Source: Comamonadaceae bacterium OH2545_COT-014 (GTDB lineage Bacteria > Pseudomonadota > Gammaproteobacteria > Burkholderiales > Burkholderiaceae_C). Taken from it: DNA of 64,000 bases. The stretch lies in contig RQYR01000012.1 of the NCBI GenBank assembly GCA_003859965.1, forward strand, positions 1-64,000, in the 5' to 3' direction. Positions 1 to 9,203 of the stretch are shown here, one piece after another. Both the position numbers and the translations under genes were made by a program. Each line of letters begins with the position of its first letter. Position 1 is the first letter of the stretch. Below the pieces are notes generated by a model, which saw nothing but the letters and a program-made list of their open reading frames with translations, was not told the origin of the DNA and made no database searches.

Positions 1-2
1 CC

Positions 3-107
3 CCGCCCCCCGCCACCCCCACAGCGCCGGCCACGCTGCCCGCGCCCACGCCAACCGCGGATGAAACCGCCGGCCCCCGCGCGTCAGACCCCGGCGCCGC
101 GCCATGA
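3..107 (+). CDS. C-terminal tail of an upstream gene (partial)
   Basis: An open frame enters from the window edge and stops with TGA at 105-107. It gives about 34 residues rich in Pro, Ala and Thr (ending DPGAAP), the kind of low-complexity tail common in high-GC envelope proteins. A strong intrinsic terminator follows at 166-191, as expected after the last gene of a plus-strand unit. No domain is visible, so the product cannot be named. The frame choice rests on composition and the terminator only. Confidence 0.35.
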   Translation, partial: PPPATPTAPATLPAPTPTADETAGPRASDPGAAP

Positions 108-165
108 GGCCCATGGCCTGACGGACGGCGGCGCGGCCCCGCCAGCGCCGCCGCCGCGCTCTCCG

Positions 166-191
166 GCCCGCCCTCCCCGGCGGGCTTTTTT
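166..191 (+). terminator. Intrinsic terminator
   Basis: A perfect 7-bp stem (GCCCGCC / GGCGGGC) with a 6-base loop is followed directly by TTTTTT. It closes the transcript entering from the left edge and insulates pckG. Confidence 0.85.
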
Positions 192-194
192 CAT

Positions 195-252
195 CAAAAA
201 AAGCCTTTTGGGCAATACCAGTGGGCCATGGCAGCTATCTTTTAAGTAGCAA
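195..252 (-). repeat. Dispersed ~60-bp intergenic repeat, copy A
   Basis: Read on the minus strand it has the family layout: TTGCTA, an AT-rich centre, TAGCT, then CCATGGCCC and a tail AAAGGCTTTTTT. It matches copy I (50931-50988) closely, including the CCATGGCCC block and the tail. It lies in the gap between the left-edge gene and pckG. Confidence 0.7.
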
Positions 253-260
253 ACATGTTT

Positions 261-289
261 TTTCCGCCCTGGGGCCGCTTTCATAGAAT
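261..289 (+). promoter_or_regulatory. Candidate pckG promoter
   Basis: A TAGAAT hexamer at 284-289 resembles a sigma-70 -10 element. The -35 region at about 261-266 (TTTCCG) is poor. It is the best candidate in the gap between the terminator at 166-191 and the pckG start, and would leave a leader of about 110 bases. Confidence 0.3.
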
Positions 290-405
290 GAGCGGCTTGC
301 GCCAGGCGGGGCGCGGTGAGTCTTCTTTTCCAAGGTTTCAGGGCATGGCGGCGTACGGCCACGCGGCCTTCGGAAAGACGATTCCCAAACTCCAGGAGCT
401 TTTCC

Positions 406-2280
406 ATGACCGCATCCCACGTTGACCTGAACACGCCGGCCTACGTGAAACACCCCAGGCTCATCGCCTGGGTGGCCGAGATGGCCGCGCTGTGCAAGCC
501 CGCGCGCGTGCACTGGTGCGACGGCAGCCAGCAGGAATACGACGCGCTGTGCCAGCAGCTCGTGGACGCGGGCACGTTCAAGAAGCTCAACCCCGCCAAG
601 CGCCCCGGCTCTTTCCTGGCCTGGTCCGACCCCTCCGATGTGGCCCGCGTGGAAGACCGCACCTTCATCTGCAGCGAGAAGAAGGAAGACGCCGGCCCCA
701 CCAACAACTGGGTGGCCCCTGCCGAAATGCGCGCCACGCTCGCCCCCCTGTTCGACGGCTGCATGCGCGGGCGCACCATGTACGTCATTCCCTTCAGCAT
801 GGGGCCGCTGGGCAGCCCCATCGCGCACATCGGCGTGGAGCTTTCCGACAGCGCCTACGTGGCCGTCAACATGAAGCTGATGACGCGCATGGGCCGTAGC
901 GCGCTCGACGTGCTGGGCGAGCGCGGCGAGTTTGTGCCCTGCGTGCACACCGTGGGCGCGCCGCTGGCCGATGGCGAAAAAGACCAAACCGCCTGGCCCT
1001 GCAACCCCGATGTGAAATACATCGTGCACTACCCCGAAACGCGCGAGATCTGGAGCTACGGCTCCGGCTACGGCGGCAACGCCCTGCTGGGCAAGAAGTG
1101 CTTTGCGCTGCGCATCGCCTCCAAGATGGGCAAGGACCAGGGCTGGCTGGCCGAGCACATGCTCATCCTCGGCGTGCAAAACCCCCAGGGCAAGAAATAC
1201 CACGTGGCCGCCGCTTTCCCCAGCGCCTGCGGCAAAACCAACTTCTCCATGCTCGTGCCGCCCAAGGGCTTCGAGGGCTGGCAGGTCACCACCATCGGCG
1301 ACGACATCGCCTGGATCAAGCCCGGCGCCGACGGCAAGCTCTACGCCATCAACCCCGAGGCGGGCTACTTCGGCGTGGCCCCCGGCACCAACATGCTCAC
1401 CAACCCCAACTGCATGGCGAGCCTGCATGAGAACGTCATCTTCACCAACGTGGCCTTCACCGACGACGGCGACGTGTGGTGGGAAGGCATGGAAAAAGAC
1501 CAGGGCGACCAGCTGCCCGCCCACCTGATCGACTGGCAGGGCAAGGACTGGACGCCCGAAGACGGCAAAGCTGGCCGCAAGGCTGCCCACCCCAACGCCC
1601 GCTTCACCGTGGCCGCCACGCACAACCCCGCGCTTGATGCCGCCTGGGACGACCCCAAGGGCGTTGCCATCGACGCCTTCATCTTCGGCGGCCGCCGCTC
1701 CACCACCGTGCCGCTGGTGACCGAGGCGCGCAACTGGCAGGAAGGCGTGTACATGGCCGCCACCATGGGCAGCGAAACCACCGCTGCCGCCTTCGGCCAG
1801 CAAGGCGTGGTGCGGCGCGACCCCTTCGCCATGCTGCCGTTTTGCGGCTACAACATGGCCGACTACTTCGGCCACTGGCTCCAGCTGGGCGCGCAGCTTC
1901 AGGCCCAGGGCGCGCGGCTGCCCGCCATCTACTGCGTCAACTGGTTCCGCAAAGACGAGCAGGGCCGCTTCGTCTGGCCCGGCTACGGCGAAAACATGCG
2001 CGTGCTGGCCTGGATCATCGACCGGCTGGAAGGCCGCGCCAGCGGCCAGCCCACCCTGTTCGGCACCGCCCCGCAATACGCCGAAATCAACTGGAACGGC
2101 CTGGACTTCACGCCCGAGCAATTCCGCACCGTCACCCGCATCGACCCCGCCGCCTGGGCTGAGGAATTCAAGCTGCACGATGAACTGTTCGCCAAGCTGG
2201 CGCACGGCTTGCCGCAGGCGCTGAAAGACACTAAAGCCGCCATGCAGCAGCGGCTGCAAGACACACCGGCCCAAGGTTAA
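406..2280 (+). CDS. pckG: Phosphoenolpyruvate carboxykinase (GTP)
   Basis: This enzyme converts oxaloacetate plus GTP to phosphoenolpyruvate and CO2, the entry step of gluconeogenesis, in the cytoplasm. The 624-residue product has the normal length for the GTP-dependent family. The kinase P-loop FPSACGKTN is near residue 270 and the guanine/metal region [10 protein letters not shown] near residue 424. The start is ATG 406, preceded by AGGAG at about 394. An in-frame ATG at 316 would add 30 residues unlike the family and lacks a ribosome site. The gene is monocistronic: a terminator follows at 2341-2365. Confidence 0.97.
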   Translation: MTASHVDLNTPAYVKHPRLIAWVAEMAALCKPARVHWCDGSQQEYDALCQQLVDAGTFKKLNPAKRPGSFLAWSDPSDVARVEDRTFICSEKKEDAGPTNNWVAPAEMRATLAPLFDGCMRGRTMYVIPFSMGPLGSPIAHIGVELSDSAYVAVNMKLMTRMGRSALDVLGERGEFVPCVHTVGAPLADGEKDQTAWPCNPDVKYIVHYPETREIWSYGSGYGGNALLGKKCFALRIASKMGKDQGWLAEHMLILGVQNPQGKKYHVAAAFPSACGKTNFSMLVPPKGFEGWQVTTIGDDIAWIKPGADGKLYAINPEAGYFGVAPGTNMLTNPNCMASLHENVIFTNVAFTDDGDVWWEGMEKDQGDQLPAHLIDWQGKDWTPEDGKAGRKAAHPNARFTVAATHNPALDAAWDDPKGVAIDAFIFGGRRSTTVPLVTEARNWQEGVYMAATMGSETTAAAFGQQGVVRRDPFAMLPFCGYNMADYFGHWLQLGAQLQAQGARLPAIYCVNWFRKDEQGRFVWPGYGENMRVLAWIIDRLEGRASGQPTLFGTAPQYAEINWNGLDFTPEQFRTVTRIDPAAWAEEFKLHDELFAKLAHGLPQALKDTKAAMQQRLQDTPAQG

Positions 2281-2340
2281 CCTGGCCCGCCCGCTGCACC
2301 GCTGCGCCGGCCCTGCGGCGGGTCGCCCGCCCACCAGCCC

Positions 2341-2365
2341 GCCCGCCTTGCCGGACGGGCTTTTT
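2341..2365 (+). terminator. Intrinsic terminator after pckG
   Basis: GCCCGCC pairs with GGACGGGC (one bulged A) around a short loop, followed by TTTTT. It sits about 60 bases past the pckG stop. Confidence 0.75.
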
Positions 2366-2389
2366 CATGCCCGGCGCCTTGGCATGGGG

Positions 2390-2455
2390 CTTCGCAGCAA
2401 AAGTGCTCCTGCGGCACACCCCGCCTCACCGGTAGCTATCATTTTCATAGAAGCC
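2390..2455 (-). repeat. Dispersed intergenic repeat, copy B (degenerate)
   Basis: On the minus strand it reads TTCTATGAAAATGATAGCT, then a G-rich stretch and GCACTTTTGC. This follows the family layout (AT-rich inverted repeat, GC middle, T-rich tail) but is diverged. It lies just before the metallophosphoesterase start. Confidence 0.45.
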
Positions 2456-2465
2456 AAGGTTTGCC

Positions 2466-3284
2466 ATGAAAATTCAACTGCTGTCCGACCTGCACCTGGA
2501 AACCAACATCGACTTCCAGCCCCAGCCCGCGCCGGACGCAGACGTGCTGGTGCTGGCCGGTGACATTGGCTCCTACCAGCGCGGCTCGGCGCTGGCCGCG
2601 CTGGGCGATGCGGACTTTGGCCTGGGCCGCTTTGCCGGCTGGCCCGTGCCGGTGCTGTTCGTGCCGGGCAACCACGAGTACGACAGCCAGGACTGGGACG
2701 AAGCCCACACCCGCCTGCGCGCCAGCTGCGAGCGACTGGGCCTGATCTGGCTGGAACGCCAAACCGTCATCCTGCACGGCGTGCGCTTCATCGGCACCAC
2801 GCTGTGGAGCGACTTTGACGCCTTGGCGCCTGCCCAAGCCGATGCGGCCGCGCAAACCATGGCCCGCGAAAAAGCCTTCCGCGCCGCCAACCACTACCTG
2901 CGCTTTGCCGCCGCCACCCGCGCCGGCCAGCCTTTTCTGGCCCCGCAAATGCGCGCGCAGGCGCTGGCGTGCCAGCAGTGGCTGCATGACGCCCTGCACC
3001 AGCCCTTTGACGGCTGCACCGTGGTGGTCACCCACTTTGCCCCCAGCCTGCGCAGCCACGACCCGCGCTACGGCCTCACCCCCGGCACGGCCGGCTTTTG
3101 CAATGCGCTCGATCACTTGCTGCCCCTGGCAGACCTGTGGCTGCACGGCCACTTGCACTGCCCGCTGGACTGGCGCGACGACCACCCCCGCGCCACCCGC
3201 GTGGTGGCCAACCCGCTGGGCTATGCGCAAAAAGGCGAGCAGGCCGGCTTTGTGCCGCAATGCACTATTGACCTCGCGCCCTGA
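2466..3284 (+). CDS. Calcineurin-like metallophosphoesterase
   Basis: A 272-residue cytoplasmic phosphoesterase of the dinuclear-metal superfamily. The metal-ligand motifs appear in order: DLHLE (residue 8), GDIG (32), GNHEYD (68), VTHFAPS (about 190) and HGHLH (about 225). No signal peptide or membrane segment is present. The ATG at 2466 has a modest AAGG ribosome site. The substrate cannot be inferred, since the family includes nucleotide, phospholipid and protein phosphatases. It stands alone between pckG and the usp gene. Confidence 0.9.
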   Translation: MKIQLLSDLHLETNIDFQPQPAPDADVLVLAGDIGSYQRGSALAALGDADFGLGRFAGWPVPVLFVPGNHEYDSQDWDEAHTRLRASCERLGLIWLERQTVILHGVRFIGTTLWSDFDALAPAQADAAAQTMAREKAFRAANHYLRFAAATRAGQPFLAPQMRAQALACQQWLHDALHQPFDGCTVVVTHFAPSLRSHDPRYGLTPGTAGFCNALDHLLPLADLWLHGHLHCPLDWRDDHPRATRVVANPLGYAQKGEQAGFVPQCTIDLAP

Positions 3285-3405
3285 CCTGGCGCTTTGATGG
3301 CAGGCCGCGCCACCGCGCCTTTCCACCACACCCTTTTCATGCCGCACGGCTGCGCTTAGACTTGAAGTGCGCCGCGCTTCGGCGCATCCCAAGGAGACCG
3401 CTGAC

Positions 3406-3831
3406 ATGAAGATTCTTCTCGCCGTCGATGGCAGCCCCTACACCAAGAAGATGCTGGCCTACCTGACCACGCACCTCGACATGTTTGCCCCCGGCCAGCA
3501 CGAATTCACCGCCCTCACCGTGCAAGCCGCGCTGCCTCCGCGCGCACGCGCCCTGGCGGGCCGCGAAGCGGTTGACAACTATTACCGTGAAGAAGCCAAC
3601 AAGGTGCTTGACCCCGTCGCCAAGTACTTGGCGCGCCACAACATCGACCTCAAGCGCGCCGTCAAGGCAGGCGCGGCGGGCGAAACCCTTGCCAAGTTCG
3701 CTGATGCTGGCCGTTATGACTTGCTGGTGATGGGCTCGCATGGCCACGGCGCCCTGGGCAACCTCGTCATGGGCTCGGTCGCCACCAAGGTGCTGGCCCA
3801 GTGCGGCGTGCCCGTGCTGCTGGTGCGCTGA
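3406..3831 (+). CDS. Universal stress protein, UspA family
   Basis: A single-domain Usp of 141 residues. It begins with the typical MKILLAVDGS strand and ends with the ATP-binding signature GSHGHGALGNLVMGS (G-2x-G-9x-GS) followed by VPVLLVR. ATG 3406 has a strong AAGGAG at 3391, so longer in-frame starts at 3367 are rejected. Such proteins are soluble, bind ATP and are induced by stress or growth arrest. The specific role is unknown. A terminator at 3937-3966 ends the transcript. Confidence 0.93.
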   Translation: MKILLAVDGSPYTKKMLAYLTTHLDMFAPGQHEFTALTVQAALPPRARALAGREAVDNYYREEANKVLDPVAKYLARHNIDLKRAVKAGAAGETLAKFADAGRYDLLVMGSHGHGALGNLVMGSVATKVLAQCGVPVLLVR

Positions 3832-3936
3832 CTGAGCGGTTTGCAGGCGGCGCTGGCCGCCTGGCAAAAGGCCAGCCCCACGCAAACAGCTTGCTTGGCT
3901 TGGTTCACTATTCCCGATGGGCTGATAACGCCCGGC

Positions 3937-3966
3937 AGCGGCCCCGGCGGGCCGCTTTGTTCTTTT
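3937..3966 (+). terminator. Intrinsic terminator after the usp gene
   Basis: An 8-bp perfect stem AGCGGCCC/GGGCCGCT with a CGGC loop, followed by TTGTTCTTTT. It lies immediately before the MaoC gene, so it could also act as an attenuator for that gene. Confidence 0.75.
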
Positions 3967-3972
3967 ATTGCC

Positions 3973-4500
3973 ATGGATTCCATGACCCCTGCCTCGCCCA
4001 ACGCCGCCGCCACGCCCGGCGCGCCTTTTTATTACTGGGAAGACCTGCCCGTGGGCACGCGCCTGGAAATTGGCCAGACCACGGTGGACCGCGACGAAGT
4101 GCTGGCATTTGCCCGCCGCTACGACCCCCAGCCCTTTCACCTGGACGATGACGCCGCCGCCCAGTCGCTCTTTGGCCGCCTGGCCGCCAGCGGCTGGCAC
4201 ACCTGCGCCATGGCCATGGGGCTGATGGTACGCGGCTTTCTCAACCGCGCTGCCAGCCTGGGCTCGCCCGGGCTGGAAGGGCTGAAATGGCTCAAGCCCG
4301 TTTACCCTGGCGACACGCTCACGCTTTACCAGCGCATTACCGAATCGCGCCCCCTGCAATCACGCCCCGGCGTGGGGCTGGCGCGCACGCAGTGGGAAAT
4401 GTTCAACCAACATGGCGAACAGGTGCTGCTGCTGGACGCCTACTGCCTGTTCCGCCGCCGCCCCGGCCCCGCGCCCGACCCCGCGCCCCCGGCAGGCTGA
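3973..4500 (+). CDS. MaoC-like (R)-specific hydratase/dehydratase
   Basis: A 175-residue hot-dog fold protein. The catalytic-type segment FARRYDPQPFHLDDDAA near residue 45 contains the D-x-P-x-x-x-H arrangement of MaoC/PhaJ hydratases. PhaJ-type relatives hydrate trans-2-enoyl-CoA to (R)-3-hydroxyacyl-CoA. The substrate here is inferred only at family level. ATG 3973 is chosen because the upstream in-frame sequence carries the usp terminator. ATG 3982 is an alternative. The C-terminus is Pro-rich. Confidence 0.85.
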   Translation: MDSMTPASPNAAATPGAPFYYWEDLPVGTRLEIGQTTVDRDEVLAFARRYDPQPFHLDDDAAAQSLFGRLAASGWHTCAMAMGLMVRGFLNRAASLGSPGLEGLKWLKPVYPGDTLTLYQRITESRPLQSRPGVGLARTQWEMFNQHGEQVLLLDAYCLFRRRPGPAPDPAPPAG

Positions 4501-4663
4501 GGCCGCGCGGCCTGCCCCTTCACCGGCCCCTCCTCGGCCGCCACTGCGGACGGCGGCCTCTTTGCTGGCAACGGGTGTGCGATCTCGGTATGCAAGCTTT
4601 TGTGGCCCCAATGCCCCTGCGCTCTGGGCCGCAGGCTGGCCGGGGGCGTGCGCACCGGCGCGC

Positions 4664-5614
4664 TCAGTGACAGCAGCGCCAGGCCAGGCCCACGGAAAGG
4701 GACGCCGTTTGCCGGCGCAGCACCAGCGGGCTGCGGGCCGCATCACGGTGCAGGCGCGACAAATGCGCCCCGCCAAACACCACCCAGCGGCGGCTGAGCG
4801 CGTGGGTCACATCCACGCCGAGCTGGGTGGCGTACAAGCCGGCGCGCGGCACGAACGAGGCGTAGCCTGGAAATGCCGTCACCCCCGCCGGCACGCCAAA
4901 CTGGCTTCGCATGTAGGCGCCGCTGCCCCATGACGCGCTGGCCCCCAGCGTCACCAGCGTGCGCTGGCTCACCCGCCACTCATGGCCAAGCCAGCCGCGC
5001 GCATCCAGCCCGCCGCCCTTGCCCAGCAGGTCTTGCGACAAGGCCACGCCACCGCTCCAGCGTGGATGAAACTGGTAACGCAGCCGCAAGCGGCCGCGCA
5101 CCGTGGCCGCAATGCCGGGCACATGGCGCACGCGGTCCAGCGTGGCGGCGTCGCGGCCCCGGTCAATGCCCAGCGACAGCGACACTTGCAGCCGGTCCGT
5201 TTCGGCCAGCGTAGCCGCTGCGCCCGTGCCGGGGTCGCGCAAACCATGATCCAGCAGCGCGTAGCCGCGCGAAGTGCTGACGCGGAAGCGCCCATATTCA
5301 ATGGCGGCCACCGGCCGCAGGCCCGTGCTGTAGCCGCTGAGCTTGAAGCGGTCCGCACTGGCACGGCCCACCACGCCCAGCACATAGCGCAACCGGGGGC
5401 CACGTTGCGCGGGCGCAGCCGCGGCTGGGGCGGCGGGTGTCGGCGCGGGCATGGCATCTGCCGAAGCTGCTTGCGCCACGACCGCTGGCTCCGTCCACTC
5501 GACCGCTGAAGCCGTTGACGCCTCCGCCACCGGCAGTGCCGTGCTGGCTGCCGCCCCCAGGCTGGCGCCCACACAGGCCAGCGCGCCAAGGCGAATCACC
5601 AAACGCCAGAGCAT
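4664..5614 (-). CDS. MipA/OmpV family outer-membrane protein
   Basis: A 316-residue predicted outer-membrane barrel. It has an N-terminal signal sequence (MLWRLVIRLGALACVGASL), then an Ala/Pro-rich linker to about residue 75. Alternating strands follow with family-like features such as LRPVAAIEYGRFRVSTSRGYALLDHG and repeated SLSLGID/GVALSQDL strands. MipA in E. coli scaffolds PBP1B with MltA, and OmpV is an immunogenic porin-like protein. Which role applies is unknown. The start at 5614 is chosen because the signal peptide begins there. The C-terminus WRCCH is atypical, since barrels usually end in an aromatic residue. Confidence 0.75.
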   Translation of the reverse strand: MLWRLVIRLGALACVGASLGAAASTALPVAEASTASAVEWTEPAVVAQAASADAMPAPTPAAPAAAAPAQRGPRLRYVLGVVGRASADRFKLSGYSTGLRPVAAIEYGRFRVSTSRGYALLDHGLRDPGTGAAATLAETDRLQVSLSLGIDRGRDAATLDRVRHVPGIAATVRGRLRLRYQFHPRWSGGVALSQDLLGKGGGLDARGWLGHEWRVSQRTLVTLGASASWGSGAYMRSQFGVPAGVTAFPGYASFVPRAGLYATQLGVDVTHALSRRWVVFGGAHLSRLHRDAARSPLVLRRQTASLSVGLAWRCCH

Positions 5615-5734
5615 GCGCGGGCCCTTTCTCTGCCATGTTGGTTCACGGACGCCGTGCAAGCGCGCCTCACCGGCCGGCAGGGCAGGCGGTGAAATAGGGC
5701 CAAAAGAGCGTCTAGGGCAATAGGGGTGCGGCAT

Positions 5735-5775
5735 ATCAGTTCATTTTTCATAGCAAAAAGCCTCGTCATAGGCTG
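5735..5775 (+). repeat. Possible partial intergenic repeat, copy C
   Basis: TTCATTTTTCATAGC followed by AAAAAGCC resembles the AT-rich half of copy J (54607-54661), but the GC middle is missing. Weak evidence. Confidence 0.25.
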
Positions 5776-6338
5776 TGGCGGCCATGGTGGCTATCTCTAT
5801 CTATATGCGTGGCATGGGCCGTGCCAGACGGGCGCCGCATGAGCTGCGCCCCCGTGCCATAGCTGGCCAGTTTGGCGCGCGTGGCCGCATCAGGCGGCGG
5901 CGCGGCTGTGAAACCCTGGCCTTGCCAGTACGCCGCCGATTGCTGGATGGCAATGAGCGCGGCCCCTTGCAAACCCATTGCCTGGCCCGCTGCCAGCGCT
6001 TGCCGCACCAGGCGCCCGCCCGCCCCGCTGCCGCGCGCGCCGGGCAGCAAGGCCAAATCGTGCAGGTACAGGGTGTCGGCATCGGGCGGCACGGTGCATG
6101 ACGGACTGTTCAGCGCCGGCAACTGCGGCCAGCGCACCGGCACGGCCAGCAGGTAGCCCAGAAGCGCCCGCTGCCGCCATGCGCCCAGGCAGGTGGTGGG
6201 TGAAGCCAGACGCTTGGCGCTCATGGAAAGGAGCGACTCCGGCTCAATGGCCTGATAGCAGCGCGCCTGGATATACATCACGGTAGGCATGTCGTCAGGC
6301 GTCAGCAAGGCAATGTGCAAGGCGGGCATGGCCGCCAT
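5766..6338 (-). CDS. GNAT-family N-acetyltransferase
   Basis: About 190 residues. Residues after MPALHIALLTPDDM form the GNAT N-terminal strand, and ARGSGAGGRLVRQAL supplies the R-x-x-G-x-G/A acetyl-CoA pyrophosphate loop. AAYWQGQGF resembles the C-terminal Y-x-x-x-GF motif. The longer open frame to 6545 crosses the putative Zur operator and is rejected. Starts at 6338 or 6329 both lack a clear ribosome site. It is divergent from the zinc cluster and could share its control region. The substrate is unknown. Confidence 0.75.
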   Translation of the reverse strand: MAAMPALHIALLTPDDMPTVMYIQARCYQAIEPESLLSMSAKRLASPTTCLGAWRQRALLGYLLAVPVRWPQLPALNSPSCTVPPDADTLYLHDLALLPGARGSGAGGRLVRQALAAGQAMGLQGAALIAIQQSAAYWQGQGFTAAPPPDAATRAKLASYGTGAQLMRRPSGTAHATHIDRDSHHGRHSL

Positions 6339-6471
6339 TGTCGGCGCAAGTGGCGAGGCCGCTGTTTTTCCCCACGTCCGCCGCCAGCCCAGTTCCGCGC
6401 TTGTCTGCGCTGTGGCCGCCGGGTTGCCGCGCAGATTCGGGTCGTGCCCTGCCAGTTCGTCTGGTTGATGT

Positions 6472-6485
6472 GATGTTGTAACATC
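6472..6485. promoter_or_regulatory. Zur-box-like palindrome upstream of the zinc cluster
   Basis: GATGTT-GT-AACATC is a perfect 6+6 inverted repeat. Its core ATGTTGTAACAT differs by one base from ATGTTATAACAT, typical of proteobacterial Zur operators. It lies about 60 bases before the first zinc gene, in the divergent gap with the acetyltransferase. Assignment to Zur is inference from the motif plus gene content. Confidence 0.6.
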
Positions 6486-6543
6486 CACCCGGCTGTTTTT
6501 CCTTTCTTCCCATTTCCATTCCCTTTTTTCCAAGGAGCTTTTC

Positions 6544-7869
6544 ATGCGCCCCGTTTCCTCCGTTTTTCCGTTGCGCCTGCTGTCGGCCGCCGCGCTGGCT
6601 TGCGTGCTGGCCGCCTGCGGCGGTGGCAGTGACGACGATCACGACCATGACCACGATCACGGCCATACGCACATCGACACCGCAGGCCGCCTGGCCGTGG
6701 CCGAGGCGGGCGCGCCCAAGCTGCACCTGTTTGATCTGGACTCCGGCCAGAACGAAGCCACCCACGCCCTGGCCCATCCGGCCAACGCCGTCTATGCCAG
6801 CCCCGGCAAGCGTTACGCCGTGACCGTGCAGGCGCGCAACAACCTGGTGCAATTTGTCGATGGCGGCATTTGGCAGGAAGACCATGGCGACCACCTGCAC
6901 GACTACCGCGCCGGCTCGCGCCTGCTGGGCTGGACGATTGAAGGGGCCGGCCCCTCGCACTTTGACGTGGAATGGCAGCAGGGCAAAGGCGTGCAGGCAG
7001 CGCTGTTCCTGGACGGCAGCGCCAAGGCCACGCCACCGCAAAACGCCAGCGTGCGCGTGATGACCGATGCCTCCATCGCCGCTGGCCGTGCCACCGCGCA
7101 GCTGGCGCTGGATGCGCCCCTGCACGGCTTCGCCGAGCCGCTGGGCAACCAGCTCGTGACCGTGCATCGCAGCGAAGACGCCGGCAACGCCCTGCCCAAC
7201 TACCTGCGCGTTTATGACCGCCAGGGCGACACTTACCGCGCGGGCAACGTCCTGCCCACCCGCTGCGACGGCATGCATGGCAGCGCGGCCAATGGCAGTT
7301 CTCTGGTCGCTGGCTGCGCGGATGGCGTGCTGCTGGTGCAACGCGGTGCCAACAACGCATTGGCCGACCAGAAGCTGGCACTGCCCAGCCGCGTCAGCGC
7401 CCTGATGACACACCCCAAACAGCCCAACCAGTACATTGGCCTGGGCAACTACCGCGCCGCCGAAGACAAGCCCGTGACCACGCGCTTTTATGCCATCGAC
7501 GGCGCGGCGGCCACGGGGGTCGAATTCACGCCCGAAGGTTGGGAAGAAGGGCGGCGGCTGATTGCCAGCACCTTTGACCGCAGCGGCACGCGCTTTTTCG
7601 TTCTGGACACCCAGGGCACCCTGACCGTGATGCAACGCAACGCGGGCAGCTGGCGCACCGCCGCCCGCGTGAGCGCCGCCGTGCCGGCCATGCCGTCATC
7701 CGCGCCCTGGCCCCGTCTGGCCTTCAGCGGCGCACGGGACGAGGTGTACCTGAGCGACCCCCTGGCCAAGCAAATCGCCGTGGTTGACAGCAGCAGCGGC
7801 CAGATCAAGCAGCGCATCAGCCTGGGCTACGCTCCCGGCGCCATGGCCTGGCTGGGAATCACGCGATGA
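6544..7869 (+). CDS. aztD: His-rich beta-propeller lipoprotein, AztD-like zinc metallochaperone
   Basis: A 441-residue lipoprotein. It has a signal peptide with lipobox LAAC (Cys at about 25), then a Ser/Asp/His stretch DDDHDHDHDHGHTH, then repeated strand blocks of a YVTN/WD-like beta-propeller (for example RLAVAEAGAPKLHLFDLDSG, RLAFSGARDEVYLSDP). AztD proteins are periplasmic propellers that bind zinc through an N-terminal His cluster and hand it to a solute-binding protein; this architecture matches. ATG 6544 has AAGGAG at 6532. It overlaps the next gene by ATGA. The gene name is by resemblance only. Confidence 0.7.
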   Translation: MRPVSSVFPLRLLSAAALACVLAACGGGSDDDHDHDHDHGHTHIDTAGRLAVAEAGAPKLHLFDLDSGQNEATHALAHPANAVYASPGKRYAVTVQARNNLVQFVDGGIWQEDHGDHLHDYRAGSRLLGWTIEGAGPSHFDVEWQQGKGVQAALFLDGSAKATPPQNASVRVMTDASIAAGRATAQLALDAPLHGFAEPLGNQLVTVHRSEDAGNALPNYLRVYDRQGDTYRAGNVLPTRCDGMHGSAANGSSLVAGCADGVLLVQRGANNALADQKLALPSRVSALMTHPKQPNQYIGLGNYRAAEDKPVTTRFYAIDGAAATGVEFTPEGWEEGRRLIASTFDRSGTRFFVLDTQGTLTVMQRNAGSWRTAARVSAAVPAMPSSAPWPRLAFSGARDEVYLSDPLAKQIAVVDSSSGQIKQRISLGYAPGAMAWLGITR

Positions 7870-9086
7870 AGCGCGCGCACGCCCTGGCCGCCAGTGCCGC
7901 GCTGGCGGCGGCACTGCCGCTGGCCGCTACGGCCCAAACCGCCATGCCCGCAGCGGCTTCAGCGGCCCCTGCCGCCCCCCCTGCGCCTGCTGCCGCCGCG
8001 GCGGCGAACAGCGGGCGCTCAGGTTGGGAATGGGGGGCCGTGCTTGACGTGGCCGCCAGCTCGCGCGAACTGGCCCTGGGCCAGCGTGCCAAGGGGCTGG
8101 CGCTGGGCCACAGCGACGTGACCCTCAAAGGCCCCGTCACCCGCCATGCCGAGGCGCAGTTCACCGCCGCCGTGCACCAGCACGACGGCAAGGTGGAAGG
8201 CGAAATCGAGGAAGCCTGGCTGCAAACCCGCACCCTGCCCGCCGGGCTGCAACTGCGCGCCGGGCGCTTTGCCTCGCAACTGGGCTACCTGAACGAACAG
8301 CACCCGCATGCCGACGACTTTGTCGAACGCCCCTTGCTGTACCGCGCCTTTCTGGGCGGTCACTGGTTCGACGACGGCCTGCGCCTGAACTGGACCGCGC
8401 CCACCGACCTGTACCTGCGCCTGGGCGCCGAGGTCTTTACCGGCAAGCAGCTCATCCAGGAAGCCGCGCACGCGCGCCAGCCCGGCGCCACCGTGCTCTC
8501 CGCCCGCGTGGGCGGCGATCTGGGCCGCGCCCACAGCTGGCAGGCGGGCCTGGCGTGGCTGCACAACCGGCGCGAGGCCGCGCTGCACGACCATGACCAC
8601 CACCACGGCCACCACGACCATGACCACAGCCACGAAGGCCATGCCCACGCCCACGGCGCCGCCTTCAGCGGCAAGAACCTGTGGCTGGGCGACATCACCT
8701 GGAAATGGGCGCCCGGCGGCAACAACCGCAACCAGCAGGTGCGCGTGACCTACGAACGCGCGCTGGTGCGCGGCCTGGGCCCGCACGCCCGCCGCCGCGA
8801 CCGCCATGTGGCCGACTACCTCAGCGCCGTCTGGCGTTTCCACCCGGCGTGGGAAGCCGGCGTGCGCAGCGACATGATGCGCGTGCGCATTCCGCATGGC
8901 GACCACTTCCACGCCGGCCGCCTGCGCGAAGCCGCCGTCATCCTCGCCTACAAGCCCACCCACATGCAAAGCCTGCGCCTGCAATTCACGCGGCAATACG
9001 GCGCCAAGGGCTTTGAAGGCGCGGGCCGGGCCGTGCAGCTGCAATACGTCATCAGCTTCGGCGCGCACGGCGCGCATTCGTTCTGA
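7866..9086 (+). CDS. Outer-membrane porin-like protein with a His-rich loop (zinc cluster)
   Basis: A 406-residue secreted protein. The signal peptide (cleavage near ATAQ) is followed by an Ala/Pro linker, then amphipathic strands typical of a barrel (for example LQLRAGRFASQLGYLNEQH, RLQFTRQYGAKG) and a C-terminal strand ending in Phe. Residues about 240-265 form a loop dense in His and Asp (HDHDHHHGHHDHDHSHEGH), probably a surface zinc trap. It lacks a visible TonB box or plug domain, so it is not a clear TonB-dependent receptor. It is translationally coupled to the upstream lipoprotein gene by ATGA. Confidence 0.7.
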   Translation: MKRAHALAASAALAAALPLAATAQTAMPAAASAAPAAPPAPAAAAAANSGRSGWEWGAVLDVAASSRELALGQRAKGLALGHSDVTLKGPVTRHAEAQFTAAVHQHDGKVEGEIEEAWLQTRTLPAGLQLRAGRFASQLGYLNEQHPHADDFVERPLLYRAFLGGHWFDDGLRLNWTAPTDLYLRLGAEVFTGKQLIQEAAHARQPGATVLSARVGGDLGRAHSWQAGLAWLHNRREAALHDHDHHHGHHDHDHSHEGHAHAHGAAFSGKNLWLGDITWKWAPGGNNRNQQVRVTYERALVRGLGPHARRRDRHVADYLSAVWRFHPAWEAGVRSDMMRVRIPHGDHFHAGRLREAAVILAYKPTHMQSLRLQFTRQYGAKGFEGAGRAVQLQYVISFGAHGAHSF

Positions 9087-9203
9087 TGTCACGGGCCGTG
9101 GCCGCCAGCGCGCCATGGCTTTGCATCTTGCGCGGCGCGCCTGCGGCGGCTTCTTGCGCTTTGCATCACTGACTTTTCGCCTCCACACAGGAGATACCAG
9201 TCC

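Noticed and set aside
235-2334. Long open frame on the minus strand opposite pckG
   Set aside because: A mirror of a high-GC codon pattern; its translation is low-complexity Gly/Ala/His/Val and has no domain, while pckG on the other strand is certain.
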